Positions 26,012 to 35,950 of a stretch of DNA of 64,000 nucleotides are shown piece after piece (the stretch's first letter is position 1; each line of letters starts with the position of its first letter). Under the pieces are notes generated by a model. That model had not been told where the DNA came from and made no database searches. It worked only from the letters and a program-made list of their open reading frames with translations. The DNA is from an uncultured Prevotellaceae bacterium (lineage in GTDB: Bacteria > Bacteroidota > Bacteroidia > Bacteroidales > Bacteroidaceae). A program made the translations under genes and the position numbers. The stretch lies in the NCBI GenBank assembly GCA_902767775.1, contig CACXIP010000031.1:1-64000 (forward strand). The letters are read 5' to 3'.

Positions 26012-27793
26012 ATGGACCTCATAAGGAATTTTTGCATCATAGCACATATCGACCACGGTAAGTCAACACTGGCTGACCGTCTGCTCGAGCATACCAACAC
26101 CATTCAGATCACAGAGGGGCAGATGCTCGACAACATGGACCTGGAGCGTGAGCGTGGCATTACCATCAAGAGCCATGCCATACAGATGGAGTATGAGATG
26201 GGAGGGAAGAAATATATCCTCAATCTCATTGATACTCCGGGACATGTGGACTTTTCTTATGAGGTGTCGCGCAGCATCGCGGCATGCGAAGGAGCACTTC
26301 TGGTGGTGGATGCCACGCAGGGCGTGCAGGCGCAGACCATCTCCAACCTATATATGGCCATCGACCACAATCTGGAGATTATCCCTGTCATCAACAAAAT
26401 CGACATGCCGCAGGCCATGCCCGATGAGGTGGAGGATGAAATAGTGGAACTTTTAGGCTGCGACCCCGAGGATATCATACGTGCATCGGGGAAGACCGGT
26501 GAGGGCGTTGAGGAAATCCTCCGTGCAGTAGTGGAGCGCGTCCCTCATCCTGTCGGTGACCCGCAGGCTCCGTTGCAGGCCCTTATCTTCGACTCCGTCT
26601 TCAACTCATTCCGCGGTATCATCGCTTACTTCAAAATCACCAACGGAAGCATCCGCAAGGGCGACAAAGTGAAGTTCTTCAACACTGGCATGGAATATGA
26701 CGCCGATGAGGTGGGTGTGCTCAAGATGGACATGATACCACGTGCCAAACTGGATACCGGCGAGGTGGGCTACATCATCAGTGGCATCAAGGATGCCAAG
26801 GAGGTAAAGGTGGGTGATACCATCACTCATGTGGCACGTCCCTGCGAAAAGGCCATCGAGGGTTTCCAGGAGGTGAAACCTATGGTGTTCGCTGGTGTCT
26901 ATCCCATCGACCCGACAGACTATGAGAATCTTCGCTCGTCGTTGGAAAAACTGCAGCTCAACGATGCCTCGTTGTCGTTTGTCCCAGAGTCATCGGTTGC
27001 ACTCGGCTTTGGATTCCGCTGCGGATTCTTAGGACTGCTCCACATGGAGATTATCCAGGAGCGCCTCGACCGTGAGTTCGATATGGATGTCATCACCACA
27101 GTGCCCAATGTGTCGTATATGGTATACGACAAGCAGGGAGGTTGTAAGGAGGTGCACAATCCGTCGGGACTGCCTGAACTGACGCTTATCGACCATATTG
27201 AGGAACCTTACATCAAGGCATCGGTCATCACCACCACCAACTACATCGGCCCTATCATGACACTGTGCCTCGACAAGCGAGGCGAACTCATCAGCCAGGA
27301 GTTTGTCAGCGGCAACAGGGTAGAGATACAATTCTATCTGCCATTGGGCGAGATTGTCATCGACTTTTACGACAAGTTGAAGAGCATTTCCAAGGGATAT
27401 GCCTCGTTCGATTATTATATCAGTGGATACCGACCATCTAAACTGGCTAAACTTGACATCCTGCTCAATGGTGAACCCGTGGACGCACTCTCCACACTCA
27501 CCCATCAGGACAATGCCGTCGCTTTCGGGCGCCGTATGTGCGAGAAACTCAAGGAACTCATCCCGAGGCAGCAGTTCGATATCGCCATCCAGGCGGCTAT
27601 CGGAGCCAAGATTGTCGCACGCGAGACAGTGAAGTGCGTTCGCAAGGATGTGACGGCGAAGTGCTATGGCGGCGACGTGTCGCGTAAACGCAAACTCCTT
27701 GAGAAGCAGAAGAGGGGCAAGAAACGCATGAAGCAGATAGGCAACGTGGAGGTGCCGCAGAAGGCCTTCCTTGCTGTACTGAAATTAGACTAA
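26012..27793 (+). CDS. lepA: Elongation factor 4 (LepA), translational GTPase
   Basis: The 593-residue ribosome-associated GTPase has the normal LepA length. G1 is [10 protein letters not shown] (11-20), followed by the RERGITIK switch I region, DTPGHVDF and NKIDMP. The C-terminal LepA-specific domain includes a [13 protein letters not shown] segment. It acts at the inner membrane or on ribosomes in translation under stress. It has its own promoter and is followed after 26 bp by a Crp/Fnr gene. Confidence 0.97.
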   Translation: MDLIRNFCIIAHIDHGKSTLADRLLEHTNTIQITEGQMLDNMDLERERGITIKSHAIQMEYEMGGKKYILNLIDTPGHVDFSYEVSRSIAACEGALLVVDATQGVQAQTISNLYMAIDHNLEIIPVINKIDMPQAMPDEVEDEIVELLGCDPEDIIRASGKTGEGVEEILRAVVERVPHPVGDPQAPLQALIFDSVFNSFRGIIAYFKITNGSIRKGDKVKFFNTGMEYDADEVGVLKMDMIPRAKLDTGEVGYIISGIKDAKEVKVGDTITHVARPCEKAIEGFQEVKPMVFAGVYPIDPTDYENLRSSLEKLQLNDASLSFVPESSVALGFGFRCGFLGLLHMEIIQERLDREFDMDVITTVPNVSYMVYDKQGGCKEVHNPSGLPELTLIDHIEEPYIKASVITTTNYIGPIMTLCLDKRGELISQEFVSGNRVEIQFYLPLGEIVIDFYDKLKSISKGYASFDYYISGYRPSKLAKLDILLNGEPVDALSTLTHQDNAVAFGRRMCEKLKELIPRQQFDIAIQAAIGAKIVARETVKCVRKDVTAKCYGGDVSRKRKLLEKQKRGKKRMKQIGNVEVPQKAFLAVLKLD

Positions 27794-27808
27794 TTGTTAA
27801 CCACATAG

Positions 27809-27815
27809 AAAGGAG
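27809..27815 (+). promoter_or_regulatory. Shine-Dalgarno-like site AAAGGAG
   Basis: A strong purine site 4 bp before the ATG at 27820. Most genes in this window lack any such site. Confidence 0.6.
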
Positions 27816-27819
27816 CTAT

Positions 27820-28413
27820 ATGAAAGAGATACACACCACGCGTGACATCGCAAGGGAACTGGCGCGAAAGTACAGTACCATGACGCATGCCGAACTCGAC
27901 ATTCTGGAGAGCATCTTGGTGCCGCACAAGTTTGCCAAAAACCAGCTCATCCTCAAGGAGGGTGATATCTGCCGAGACATCCTATATATCGACATAGGAT
28001 TGCTCAGACAGTTCTATCACAAAAAGAACATGGTGGTCACAGAACATCTTGGCGTGGATGGTACCATTGTCATGTGCATTGAGAGCTTGTTCCGGGAGGA
28101 ACCGACACGCCTTCAGGTGGAGGCGGTGGAGCAATCCATCTGCTATGCCCTTCCTAAGCAGCGTTTGGAGGAGGTGGCACTCCACAATGTGAACATCCAG
28201 ATTCTCTACCGTAAGATTCTGGAGGAGTCGCTCATCCTGTCGCAGGTGCATGCCGACCTTGTCAGGTTTGAGACGGCGCAGGACCGCTACAAACGCCTCT
28301 GCAAACTCATGCCCAAGGTGGTGCAGCGTGCTCCGCTCAACTATATCGCCAACTACCTTCAAATGACGCCTGAAACGCTCAGCCGCGTCCGTGCCGCTAC
28401 ACTGCTGGATTAG
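27820..28413 (+). CDS. Crp/Fnr family transcriptional regulator
   Basis: The 197-residue protein has an N-terminal cyclic-nucleotide-binding-like beta-roll (about 25-120, with LILKEGDICRDILYIDIGLLRQF). A connecting helix and a short C-terminal segment with helix-turn-helix character follow (IANYLQMTPETLSRVRA, about 178-194). No Fnr-type N-terminal cysteine cluster is present. Bacteroidota carry many such short regulators; the effector is unknown. It is downstream of lepA, with an unusual strong ribosome-binding site. Confidence 0.85.
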   Translation: MKEIHTTRDIARELARKYSTMTHAELDILESILVPHKFAKNQLILKEGDICRDILYIDIGLLRQFYHKKNMVVTEHLGVDGTIVMCIESLFREEPTRLQVEAVEQSICYALPKQRLEEVALHNVNIQILYRKILEESLILSQVHADLVRFETAQDRYKRLCKLMPKVVQRAPLNYIANYLQMTPETLSRVRAATLLD

Positions 28414-28463
28414 ATGATTGCTCCTACTCCTTCTCCAACGGTGTTCGCGAAAATCATAACCAT

Positions 28464-28619
28464 ATGCCATACAAGGATACTTTTAGCCAATCGGATGACT
28501 ATCGGCGCGATGAGTTGATACGAATCATTGAACATACAGTAGAGAAACTGACCTTGCAGGAACTGGAGGCTCTCTACTATGATATGATTACCAAGAGCTA
28601 CATCAGTGACCAGATTTGA
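28464..28619 (+). CDS. Small protein of 51 residues, unknown function
   Basis: An ATG-started reading frame of 51 codons encodes an acidic, helix-rich peptide (DELIRIIEHTVEKL and LQELEALYYDMITKSY). Its end overlaps the GTG start of the tyrosine phosphatase gene by 14 bp, and it begins 50 bp after the Crp/Fnr gene. The amphipathic helix pattern and the overlap suggest it is real and translationally coupled. I recognise no family, and there is no Shine-Dalgarno site. Confidence 0.55.
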   Translation: MPYKDTFSQSDDYRRDELIRIIEHTVEKLTLQELEALYYDMITKSYISDQI

Positions 28620-29313
28620 ACTCAACTTGCGTGACCTGGGTGGCATACCATCCGAAGATGGCAAGGACGTGGTTCCACGTGGCCTGTTCTTACGCAGTGG
28701 TAAACTAAGCGTCCTTTCAAAACAAGAATGCAAGAGACTTTGTGGGAGATATCATATAGGCTGTGTGATAGACCTCCGCACACCATTAGAAGCGGCTGAA
28801 TTCCCAGACCCGCTGCCTGACGGTGTGGAATATCTGCAGATTCCCTTATTGAAAGATGCCACAGTTGGCATCACGCATGAGACAGGGTCAGACCCAATGA
28901 CCATTATCCGTGGTTTACGTAAGAATCCCGAGAAACTGAAGGAGATGGTTCCTGATTTCGGAAAACTGTATGTGGATGTCGTGACCGACGAGTATTGCAG
29001 AAGCCAATTGGACAAAGCGGTTCTAAAACTGAGGGAAAATGCGGATAAAGGCATTTGCACGCTGTTTCATTGCACTGCGGGAAAAGACAGGACAGGCATA
29101 GTGAGCATGGCATTGCTGAAGGCATACGGTGCCAGCGATGCCGAGATAGTAAAAGACTATATGCGCACCAATAGGAATGCGTTTTGGCCTACCTTGAAGA
29201 AATGCATCGGTATTCTTTTGATGACATGGAATTGGGATCTGGTCCGTACCGCCTACCATTCCTTTATGGCTGACAGAAAACTGATAGAAGCAGCAATCAA
29301 AAACTACCAATGA
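28606..29313 (+). CDS. Protein tyrosine phosphatase, Y_phosphatase3 type
   Basis: The 235-residue protein opens with the family motif LNLRDLGG (7-13). It carries the catalytic P-loop HCTAGKDRTG at 155-164, with nucleophile Cys156 and Arg162 (CX5R). This is the tyrosine/serine or lipid phosphatase family PF13350. The start is GTG at 28606, the only one that preserves the RDLGG segment, and it overlaps the small upstream gene. Substrate is unknown. Confidence 0.88.
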   Translation: MTRFELNLRDLGGIPSEDGKDVVPRGLFLRSGKLSVLSKQECKRLCGRYHIGCVIDLRTPLEAAEFPDPLPDGVEYLQIPLLKDATVGITHETGSDPMTIIRGLRKNPEKLKEMVPDFGKLYVDVVTDEYCRSQLDKAVLKLRENADKGICTLFHCTAGKDRTGIVSMALLKAYGASDAEIVKDYMRTNRNAFWPTLKKCIGILLMTWNWDLVRTAYHSFMADRKLIEAAIKNYQ

Positions 29314-29339
29314 TGTTCAGGCGGCCTTGTTGTAAATCT

Positions 29340-29909
29340 TTATTTCAGCAGGCAGAATTTTGTGGAAATGTAAAAAATGGTGCCGTTGAACATCGTCTTG
29401 TAAAAACCTTTCTCCTTGCCCAGATAGGGTAGAAGGGTGCCTTTCGGAAGGTAATAAGGCTCCCACTCAGCCGTTAGCCCCCAATCATCAATTTTGGGCT
29501 TTTTGTTGTCGTGGATAAACTGATTGTGATACACCGAGGCAGTATTGGCTACGTTGTAGCAATAATAACCGTATTTGGTGGAAGGGCCTTTTCTCAACCT
29601 AACATTTGTCCCGTTAATCTTGAGATAATGTTCTCCGTTGGAACCGGGCAGACGGGTTACTTCTTTGGGTATCCAGACATCAGCTGCTGGATATGGCCAA
29701 TAATTGTAGTCGGGGCTGTCTTTGATGCTCATCACTGTTATCGCTTTACCTTTTTCCAAAGTAACCTGATTTGACCAACGGGGATCTTCGTATGTGTAAT
29801 TCTTTTTCATTACAACAACGATTTCCTTTGGCTCATCTTGTGCCATAACAGAGACTGCCTGACAGCAGAAAGCAATGACTGATAAGAGAAAAACTTTTAA
29901 ATTAGTCAT
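29340..29909 (-). CDS. Secreted protein with bacterial SH3-like segment
   Basis: The 189-residue protein has a signal peptide (about 1-24, ending SVMAQ). A middle segment (INGTNVRLRKGPSTKYG, about 98-114) resembles a bacterial SH3 repeat, which often binds cell-wall peptides. The C-terminal part is rich in Tyr and Lys and ends FCLLK. I do not recognise a named family beyond the SH3-like part. It is a minus-strand gene with no clear TAnnTTTG box upstream. Confidence 0.68.
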   Translation of the reverse strand: MTNLKVFLLSVIAFCCQAVSVMAQDEPKEIVVVMKKNYTYEDPRWSNQVTLEKGKAITVMSIKDSPDYNYWPYPAADVWIPKEVTRLPGSNGEHYLKINGTNVRLRKGPSTKYGYYCYNVANTASVYHNQFIHDNKKPKIDDWGLTAEWEPYYLPKGTLLPYLGKEKGFYKTMFNGTIFYISTKFCLLK

Positions 29910-29975
29910 AAGGAAAATGATTTCGTCGCTACTCGGTCTCCTAAGCTGCTATATGTAGCAGAATAATCTTCATTT

Positions 29976-31646
29976 TTATTTCTCAGTCAGATAAAGGAAT
30001 CTCTTGATGCTCTTCTTGGGGGTCTTCTCAAACTCCTCGTTGTGAAGGCGGATGGTGGAGATGCGGCTGTAGACAGGCAGCATATCGTTGAGCTCCTTGC
30101 GGTTCTGCTCCATAATGTTCTCGAGGTCAGTGGTGGTGAATCCCATGGAATATGCCTCATCGAGGTCGGGATGCACCAATCCTACTAATTTGTCTCCTTC
30201 CTGGATGACGATGCTTTCATTGACCAGCGCCATGGAGTTGAGCTTGTCTTCTATCTCCTCGGGGTAAATGTTCTGCCCATTGGAACTCAGCAGCATATAC
30301 TTGCTGCGGCCCTTGATGAACACGTTGCCTTCGTAGTCGATGACACCCAAGTCGCCAGTGTGGTACCAACCATCGGCGTCGAGCGTCTGACGGGTGGCTT
30401 CCTCATTCTTGTAGTAGCCGAGCATGACGTTGAGGCCACGGACAAGAATTTCTCCGGGGATGTGCTGTGGGTCGGGACTGTCAATCTTCAACTCGTTGTG
30501 GATAGCCACCTTTCCGCAACTGCCGGGCACGAAGTCCTTGTAGTCGGCGTAGCAAATGATGGGGGCGCATTCTGTGGCGCCGTAGCCTACAGTGTAGGGG
30601 AACTCGATACGGTGGAGGAACGACTCCACCTCTTGGTTGAATGCTGCGCCGCCGATGATGACCTCCATGAAGTTGCCACCAAACGAGTTGACCACTTGGT
30701 CGCGGATTGTCTGGCGAACCTTCTTGTTGATGACGGGCATGTTGAGCAACAGCCGCATGCGGTTGTTCTGTATCTTGGGAAAGACCTTTTTCTTGATGAT
30801 TTTCTCGATGACGAGCGGCACGGCGATGATGATGGCGGGCTTCACCTCGGCAAAAGCCTTGGCAATGATGGCGGGCGAGGGAACGCGGGTGAGGTAGAAC
30901 ACGTGGCACCCCTTGAGGAACTCATAGATGAACTCAAACGACATGCCATACATATGGGCCATAGGCAGAATGCTCAGCACGTTGTCGCCCTTCTTCACGT
31001 TGTTGCCCATGGCATGGCAGGCAAAGTCGAAATTGCTCCAGATGGCGCGGTAGGGAATCATCACACCCTTGGAGAAACCAGTAGTTCCGCTGGTGTAGTT
31101 GATGAGTGCCAACTCATCAGGACTCTGCTCCTTGTAGTAGGAGACATGCTCCTGACGGAAATATTTGGGAAATTTCTTGCCAAACATCTCGTTGAGGTGC
31201 TCACGGGCAAAGGTCAGTTTGTCGGAGCGGGAGAAAAGCAACGAGTAGTCGGGGATATAGATGATGCCCTCGATACTGGGCATTTTGGTGGGGTCGACCT
31301 GTGTTGACACCACATCGCCGGCGAAGAGCAACTTCGCCTCACTGTGGTTGACGATGTTGTGGATTTGGTCGGCGGTGAACTCATGGAGAATGGGCACAGC
31401 CACGGCACCATAGGTGAGGGTGGCGAGGAAGGCAGATGCCCATCCTGCGCTGTTGCGCCCGCAGAGTGCTATCTTGTCGCCGCGCTTCACACCGCTGTTC
31501 TCAAACATGATATGGAGCTTTTCTATCTTGCGGGCCACGTCGTGGTATTGCAAGGTGATGCCTTTGTAGTCGGTGAGAGCATCGAGATTCCAATTCTCCT
31601 TGATGCTCTTTTCGATTAGTGTGTTGAAGTTTGCTATATTTTCCAT
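29976..31646 (-). CDS. Long-chain acyl-CoA synthetase-like AMP-binding protein (copy 2 of a tandem pair)
   Basis: The 556-residue protein belongs to the ANL adenylating superfamily. It has the AMP/ATP motif INYTSGTTGFSKGVM, YGATECAPI, and the WYHTGDLG and KGRSKYMLLSSNGQNIYPEEIE motifs with the C-terminal catalytic Lys in KTPKKSIKRFL. It probably activates fatty acids. It lies 19 bp after its close paralogue and is presumably cotranscribed. The start at 31646 aligns with the paralogue; the longer frame to 31718 runs into that gene. Confidence 0.88.
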   Translation of the reverse strand: MENIANFNTLIEKSIKENWNLDALTDYKGITLQYHDVARKIEKLHIMFENSGVKRGDKIALCGRNSAGWASAFLATLTYGAVAVPILHEFTADQIHNIVNHSEAKLLFAGDVVSTQVDPTKMPSIEGIIYIPDYSLLFSRSDKLTFAREHLNEMFGKKFPKYFRQEHVSYYKEQSPDELALINYTSGTTGFSKGVMIPYRAIWSNFDFACHAMGNNVKKGDNVLSILPMAHMYGMSFEFIYEFLKGCHVFYLTRVPSPAIIAKAFAEVKPAIIIAVPLVIEKIIKKKVFPKIQNNRMRLLLNMPVINKKVRQTIRDQVVNSFGGNFMEVIIGGAAFNQEVESFLHRIEFPYTVGYGATECAPIICYADYKDFVPGSCGKVAIHNELKIDSPDPQHIPGEILVRGLNVMLGYYKNEEATRQTLDADGWYHTGDLGVIDYEGNVFIKGRSKYMLLSSNGQNIYPEEIEDKLNSMALVNESIVIQEGDKLVGLVHPDLDEAYSMGFTTTDLENIMEQNRKELNDMLPVYSRISTIRLHNEEFEKTPKKSIKRFLYLTEK

Positions 31647-31665
31647 GTCGGTGTCTTTTCTAAGT

Positions 31666-33333
31666 CTAATTTTCTTGGTAGAGATATCGCTTGATGCTTT
31701 TCTTGGGAGTTTTGGCAAATTCCTCTTTGCGAATCTCGATGGCTGCCACCTTGCTGTAGGCAGGGATGGCTGCGTTGAGGTCCTGCAGGTTTTGGTTCAT
31801 GACGCCGGTGATGTCCTCATCTGTGAAACCCAGGTTGCGGGCCTCCTCATAGTCGGGATAGACAAGGGCAATGAATTTCTCATCGCGCTGGATGACGATG
31901 CATTCGCTCACCAGTGCCATGGAGTTGAGCTTGTCCTCAATTTCCTCGGGATACACGTTTTGACCGTTGGCGGAGAGGAGCATGTTCTTCTTGCGCCCAC
32001 GGATGAAGATGTTGCCGTCGGCATCCATCGTGCCGAGGTCGCCGGTATGATACCAACCTTCTTCATCGATGGCTTCGCGTGTGGCTTCCTCGTTTTTGTA
32101 ATAGCCCAACATCACGTTCTGCCCTCGTGTGACAATTTCGCCTTCCTGATGCAGCGGGTCGTTGCTCAGGATGCGCACTTCCATGCCCATGACGGCACGC
32201 CCGCAACTGCCGGGAACATACTCGTGATAGTCTCGGTAGGAGATAAGTGGTGCACACTCTGTCGTGCCATAACCTACGGTATAGGGGAAGTCAATGCTCT
32301 TAAGGAATGTCTCCACCTCCTGGTTGATGGCTGCACCACCGATGATGATCTCATAAGCTTGCCCGCCAAATGCCTCATATACCTGCTCACATATTTTCTG
32401 CTTCACCTTCTTGCTGATGACCGGCATGTTGAGCAAAAGCCTCACCATGTTGTTCTGTATCTTCGGGAACACCTTCTTGCGGATGATTTTCTCGATGATG
32501 AGGGGCACAGCCACCACAATTGCCGGACGGACGTCGGCAAAGGCTTGTGCGATGATGGCGGGTGAGGGGAGTCGGGTGAGGAAGAAGATATGGTAGCCGT
32601 AGCAGAAGGGATAGAGGAACTCCACTGTCATACCATACATATGGGCCATAGGCAGGATGCACAGCATGTTGCAGTTTGGCTTCATATATGGCTCTGCCAA
32701 GTATTTGAAGATGAAGTTGAGGTTGCCGACGATGGCGCGGTAGGGGAGCATCACGCCTTTGGAGAATCCTGTCGTTCCGCTCGTGTAGTTGATGAGCGCG
32801 AGTTCCTCCTCCTGGTCCTCGTGATATTTGATGTGCTCCTTGCGGAATGCGTTGGGGTATTTCATCCCAAACAGTTCGTTGAGGTGCTCACGGGCATAAG
32901 TGAGTTGGTCGGAACGGGAGGTGAACAATGAGAAATCGGGCAGGTAGACAATACCTTCCAATGCAGGCATCTGCTCGGGGTCAATGCATTTCGCCACCAC
33001 GTCGCCAACAAAAAGAAGGCGCGAACCGCTGTGATTGACAATGTTGTGGATTTGCTCGGCATTGAACTCATGGAGGATAGGCACTGCCACGGCGCCATAG
33101 GTAAGGGTGGCGATAAAGGCCACGCCCCAATGCGCACTGTTGCGGCCGCAGAGGGCAATCTTGTCGCCCTTGCGCACACCTGATTGCTCCATGATGATAT
33201 GTATCTTCTCTATCTTACGGGCAACATCCTTGTACTGCAAGGTGGCGCCTTTGTAGTCGGTCAATGCATCGAAATCCCAATTGGACACAATGCTTTTGGT
33301 GATAATCTGATTGAAACTCTTGTTTAGTTCCAT
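31666..33333 (-). CDS. Long-chain acyl-CoA synthetase-like AMP-binding protein (copy 1 of a tandem pair)
   Basis: The 555-residue ANL enzyme has the same motif set as the next gene (INYTSGTTGFSKGVM, YGTTECAPLI, WYHTGDLG, KTPKKSIKRYL). The two are highly similar through their length, so they arose by tandem duplication. It is first in the transcript and has an ideal promoter at 33357-33387. The Met at 33333 is used because the promoter -7 box lies inside the longer reading frame. Confidence 0.88.
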   Translation of the reverse strand: MELNKSFNQIITKSIVSNWDFDALTDYKGATLQYKDVARKIEKIHIIMEQSGVRKGDKIALCGRNSAHWGVAFIATLTYGAVAVPILHEFNAEQIHNIVNHSGSRLLFVGDVVAKCIDPEQMPALEGIVYLPDFSLFTSRSDQLTYAREHLNELFGMKYPNAFRKEHIKYHEDQEEELALINYTSGTTGFSKGVMLPYRAIVGNLNFIFKYLAEPYMKPNCNMLCILPMAHMYGMTVEFLYPFCYGYHIFFLTRLPSPAIIAQAFADVRPAIVVAVPLIIEKIIRKKVFPKIQNNMVRLLLNMPVISKKVKQKICEQVYEAFGGQAYEIIIGGAAINQEVETFLKSIDFPYTVGYGTTECAPLISYRDYHEYVPGSCGRAVMGMEVRILSNDPLHQEGEIVTRGQNVMLGYYKNEEATREAIDEEGWYHTGDLGTMDADGNIFIRGRKKNMLLSANGQNVYPEEIEDKLNSMALVSECIVIQRDEKFIALVYPDYEEARNLGFTDEDITGVMNQNLQDLNAAIPAYSKVAAIEIRKEEFAKTPKKSIKRYLYQEN

Positions 33334-33356
33334 TGCACAATTTCTCAAATAATGTG

Positions 33357-33387
33357 CAAAGGTAATATGAAATTTGCACATTTCAAA
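33357..33387 (-). promoter_or_regulatory. Promoter TTTG-N19-TACCTTTG of the acyl-CoA synthetase pair
   Basis: On the minus strand the -33 TTTG (33384-33387) and perfect -7 TACCTTTG (33357-33364) have a 19-bp spacer, 24 bp before the start codon. Confidence 0.82.
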
Positions 33388-33464
33388 AAAATATGTGCAA
33401 TATTTGTTGCGCTATAGAAAGAATAATGTTGGAATGTTCGAAAAAGGATAAAAAAAAGGTAAAA

Positions 33465-34712
33465 TCACTCATATTTCATCGACTTGGCGGGGTCGATGTG
33501 GGAAACGAGGAAACTGGGAGCAATGAGTACGATAACGCTGATGAGGAGTGTGGCGATGTTGATAAGTACAATGGCAGGCACGTTGAGTTCTACGGGCACC
33601 ACATCCACATAATAGGTTTCGGGGTCAAGTTTGATAAGTCCTGTGAATTTTTGCAGCAGGCAAAGGCCGATGCCGATGATGTTGCCTATCGCCATGCCTT
33701 TGGCGATGATGAAAACGGCAAACCAGAGGAAGGTGTGGCGGATGGTTTTGTTCTTGGCTCCCATTGACTTGAGCGTGCCTATCATGCTGGTGCGCTCGAT
33801 GATGATGATGAGCAGGCCCGACACCATGGTGAAGCCTGCCACCGCTACCATGAGGGCGAGGATTATCCACACATCGAGGTCAAGCAGGTCGAGCCAGGCG
33901 AAGATGCTGGGATAGGAATGTTGGATGTCGAGCGAAGAGTAGGTCGCTCCGTATTTGTCCTGCGTACGGTCCACCATGTTGCTCATCAGCACGTCGACAT
34001 CGTCGAGCCGCTCAAAGTCGTTGACGGTGATTTCTGCCCCACAGGCTTGGTCGCTTTCCCAACCGTTGAGTTTCACCACTGTGCGGAGGTCGGTGAGGCA
34101 TAGTGTCTCGTCGAAGTGCTTCAGGTCGGTGCGGTAGATGCCGCATATGGTAAAACGGCGCGTGCGCACGTTGTCATCGCCCATGAAATAGGCAAAGACA
34201 CGGTCGCCGGTGTGCAACTGCAGCTTGTCGGCGATGTAGCGAGACACGAGTATGTTGTTGCTGCTCTTCTCGTCGCTGAAGACAGGCAACTCACCCTCTT
34301 CGAGGTAGTTGGCGATGAACGTGGTGTCAAACTCCTGCCCCATGCCCTTGAGCATCACACCGAGGAAGTCGGTGTCGGTCTTCAGAATGCCTTGCTTGAG
34401 TGCGTAGCGCTGCACATGGGCGACACCAGGGATGTTGCCCAGCATGTTCATCGTACTGTCATCCATGCAGACGGGGGTGATGGCTTCATACTGCAGCGCC
34501 ATGTAGTCGGCTACGGTGATGTGGCTGCCGAAACCGATGACCTTGTCGCGGATGGTGTGTTTGAACCCTAATACCACGCAGACGGAGATAATCATCACAG
34601 CCAGGCCGATGGCAACACCGGCAGTGGCGATGCGGATGGCGGGACGGCTCACCTGTCTGCGGCCGTCATCATCGCGGTAGATACGTCGTGCTATGAATAG
34701 GGGGAGGTTCAT
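33465..34712 (-). CDS. LolC/LolE-like ABC transporter permease (FtsX domain)
   Basis: The 415-residue inner-membrane protein has one N-terminal TM helix (about 28-50, ATAGVAIGLAVMIISVCVVLGF), a large periplasmic domain (about 55-270) and three C-terminal TM helices. This is the MacB/FtsX-type permease layout. It probably takes part in lipoprotein release or another envelope export step with an ATPase encoded elsewhere. It lies 3 bp downstream of the aminotransferase gene and shares its transcript. Confidence 0.85.
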   Translation of the reverse strand: MNLPLFIARRIYRDDDGRRQVSRPAIRIATAGVAIGLAVMIISVCVVLGFKHTIRDKVIGFGSHITVADYMALQYEAITPVCMDDSTMNMLGNIPGVAHVQRYALKQGILKTDTDFLGVMLKGMGQEFDTTFIANYLEEGELPVFSDEKSSNNILVSRYIADKLQLHTGDRVFAYFMGDDNVRTRRFTICGIYRTDLKHFDETLCLTDLRTVVKLNGWESDQACGAEITVNDFERLDDVDVLMSNMVDRTQDKYGATYSSLDIQHSYPSIFAWLDLLDLDVWIILALMVAVAGFTMVSGLLIIIIERTSMIGTLKSMGAKNKTIRHTFLWFAVFIIAKGMAIGNIIGIGLCLLQKFTGLIKLDPETYYVDVVPVELNVPAIVLINIATLLISVIVLIAPSFLVSHIDPAKSMKYE

Positions 34713-34715
34713 CGG

Positions 34716-35921
34716 CTACTCGTTGGGCTCGCGTCCGGGGTAGGCCTCCAATGCCTTGCGGAGCACCAGAAGGGCATGGTTGAGGTCGTCTTTCTTGAGC
34801 ACGTAGGCGATGCGCACCTGATTGATGCCGGCTCCGGGTGTGGTGTAGAAGCCTGAGGCGGGGGCCATCATCACCGTGGCACCCTCGTATTCGAATTTCT
34901 CCAGACACCAGCGGCAGAATTTCTCGGCATCGTCGACGGGCAGTTTGGCAACGGTGTAGAATGCGCCCATGGGGATGGGGGAATAGACTCCGGGAATGCG
35001 GTTGAGTCCGTCGATAAGGCATTTGCGGCGCTCCACATACTCGTCGTAGACATCGCGCAGGTATTCCTCTGAGGCATCGATTGAGGCCTCTGCCACAATC
35101 TGTCCGATAAGGGGAGGGGAGAGACGGGCTTGGCAGAATTTCATCACAGCGGCGCGCACGTCAGCATTCTTGGTGATGAGGGCACCGATGCGGATGCCGC
35201 ACTCGGAGTAGCGCTTGGAAACGGAGTCGATGAGCACTACGTTCTGTTCGATACCTTCCAGATGACAGGCACTGATATAAGGCGAACCGGTGTAGATATA
35301 CTCGCGGTAGACCTCGTCGGAGAAAAGGTAAAGGTCGTATTTCTTCACCATGTCGCGGATTTGATTCATCTCGCGGCGTGTGTAGAGATATCCTGTGGGG
35401 TTGTTGGGGTTGCAAATCATGATGGCGCGGGTGCGCTCGTTGATAAGTTCCTCGAATTTCTCCACTTTAGGCAGGGAGAAACCTTCCTCGATGGTGGTGG
35501 CTATCGTTTTGATTTTGGCTCCAGCCGAGATGGCAAATGCCATATAGTTGGCGTATGCAGGTTCGGGCACGATAATCTCGTCACCGGGGTTGAGGCAGGA
35601 CAGGAACGCGAAGAGCACAGCCTCACTGCCGCCCGACGTGATGATGATGTCGTCTGCGGTGACCATGATGTTGTACTTCGCATAATACTCTACTAGTTTC
35701 TCACGAAGACTTTGAATGCCCTGTGAGGGTGAGTATTCCAATATCTCGCGGTCGATGCTCTTGAGGGCATCGAGTCCTTCTCTGGGGGTGGGCAGGTCGG
35801 GCTGACCAATGTTCAGGTGGTAAACCTTTGTGCCTCTTTTCTTTGCGGCTGCTGCCAATGGGGCCAGTTTCCTGATAGGCGACTGTGGCATCTCCGTGCC
35901 GCGGATGGATATGTCAGGCAT
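34716..35921 (-). CDS. PLP-dependent class I/II aminotransferase
   Basis: The 401-residue cytoplasmic enzyme of fold type I shows the HLNIGQPDLPTP substrate loop, the ITSGGSEA segment (95-101), NPNNPTGYL (171-179), and the PLP lysine in DSVSKRYSE (K236). This resembles aspartate or aromatic aminotransferases; the exact amino donor cannot be told from sequence. It leads a two-gene unit with the LolC/E-like permease. Confidence 0.9.
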   Translation of the reverse strand: MPDISIRGTEMPQSPIRKLAPLAAAAKKRGTKVYHLNIGQPDLPTPREGLDALKSIDREILEYSPSQGIQSLREKLVEYYAKYNIMVTADDIIITSGGSEAVLFAFLSCLNPGDEIIVPEPAYANYMAFAISAGAKIKTIATTIEEGFSLPKVEKFEELINERTRAIMICNPNNPTGYLYTRREMNQIRDMVKKYDLYLFSDEVYREYIYTGSPYISACHLEGIEQNVVLIDSVSKRYSECGIRIGALITKNADVRAAVMKFCQARLSPPLIGQIVAEASIDASEEYLRDVYDEYVERRKCLIDGLNRIPGVYSPIPMGAFYTVAKLPVDDAEKFCRWCLEKFEYEGATVMMAPASGFYTTPGAGINQVRIAYVLKKDDLNHALLVLRKALEAYPGREPNE

Positions 35922-35950
35922 ACTTGATGATTGTTGTTGCTTTGAAATTG

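Noticed and set aside
28672-28682. parS-like GTTCCACGTGG
   Set aside because: Only one arm fits the palindrome. It lies inside the phosphatase gene, 28 kb from parAB.
29946-29961. CTGCTA/TAGCAG hairpin after the acyl-CoA synthetase pair
   Set aside because: Six-base stem without a T-run on the minus strand; too weak to call a terminator.
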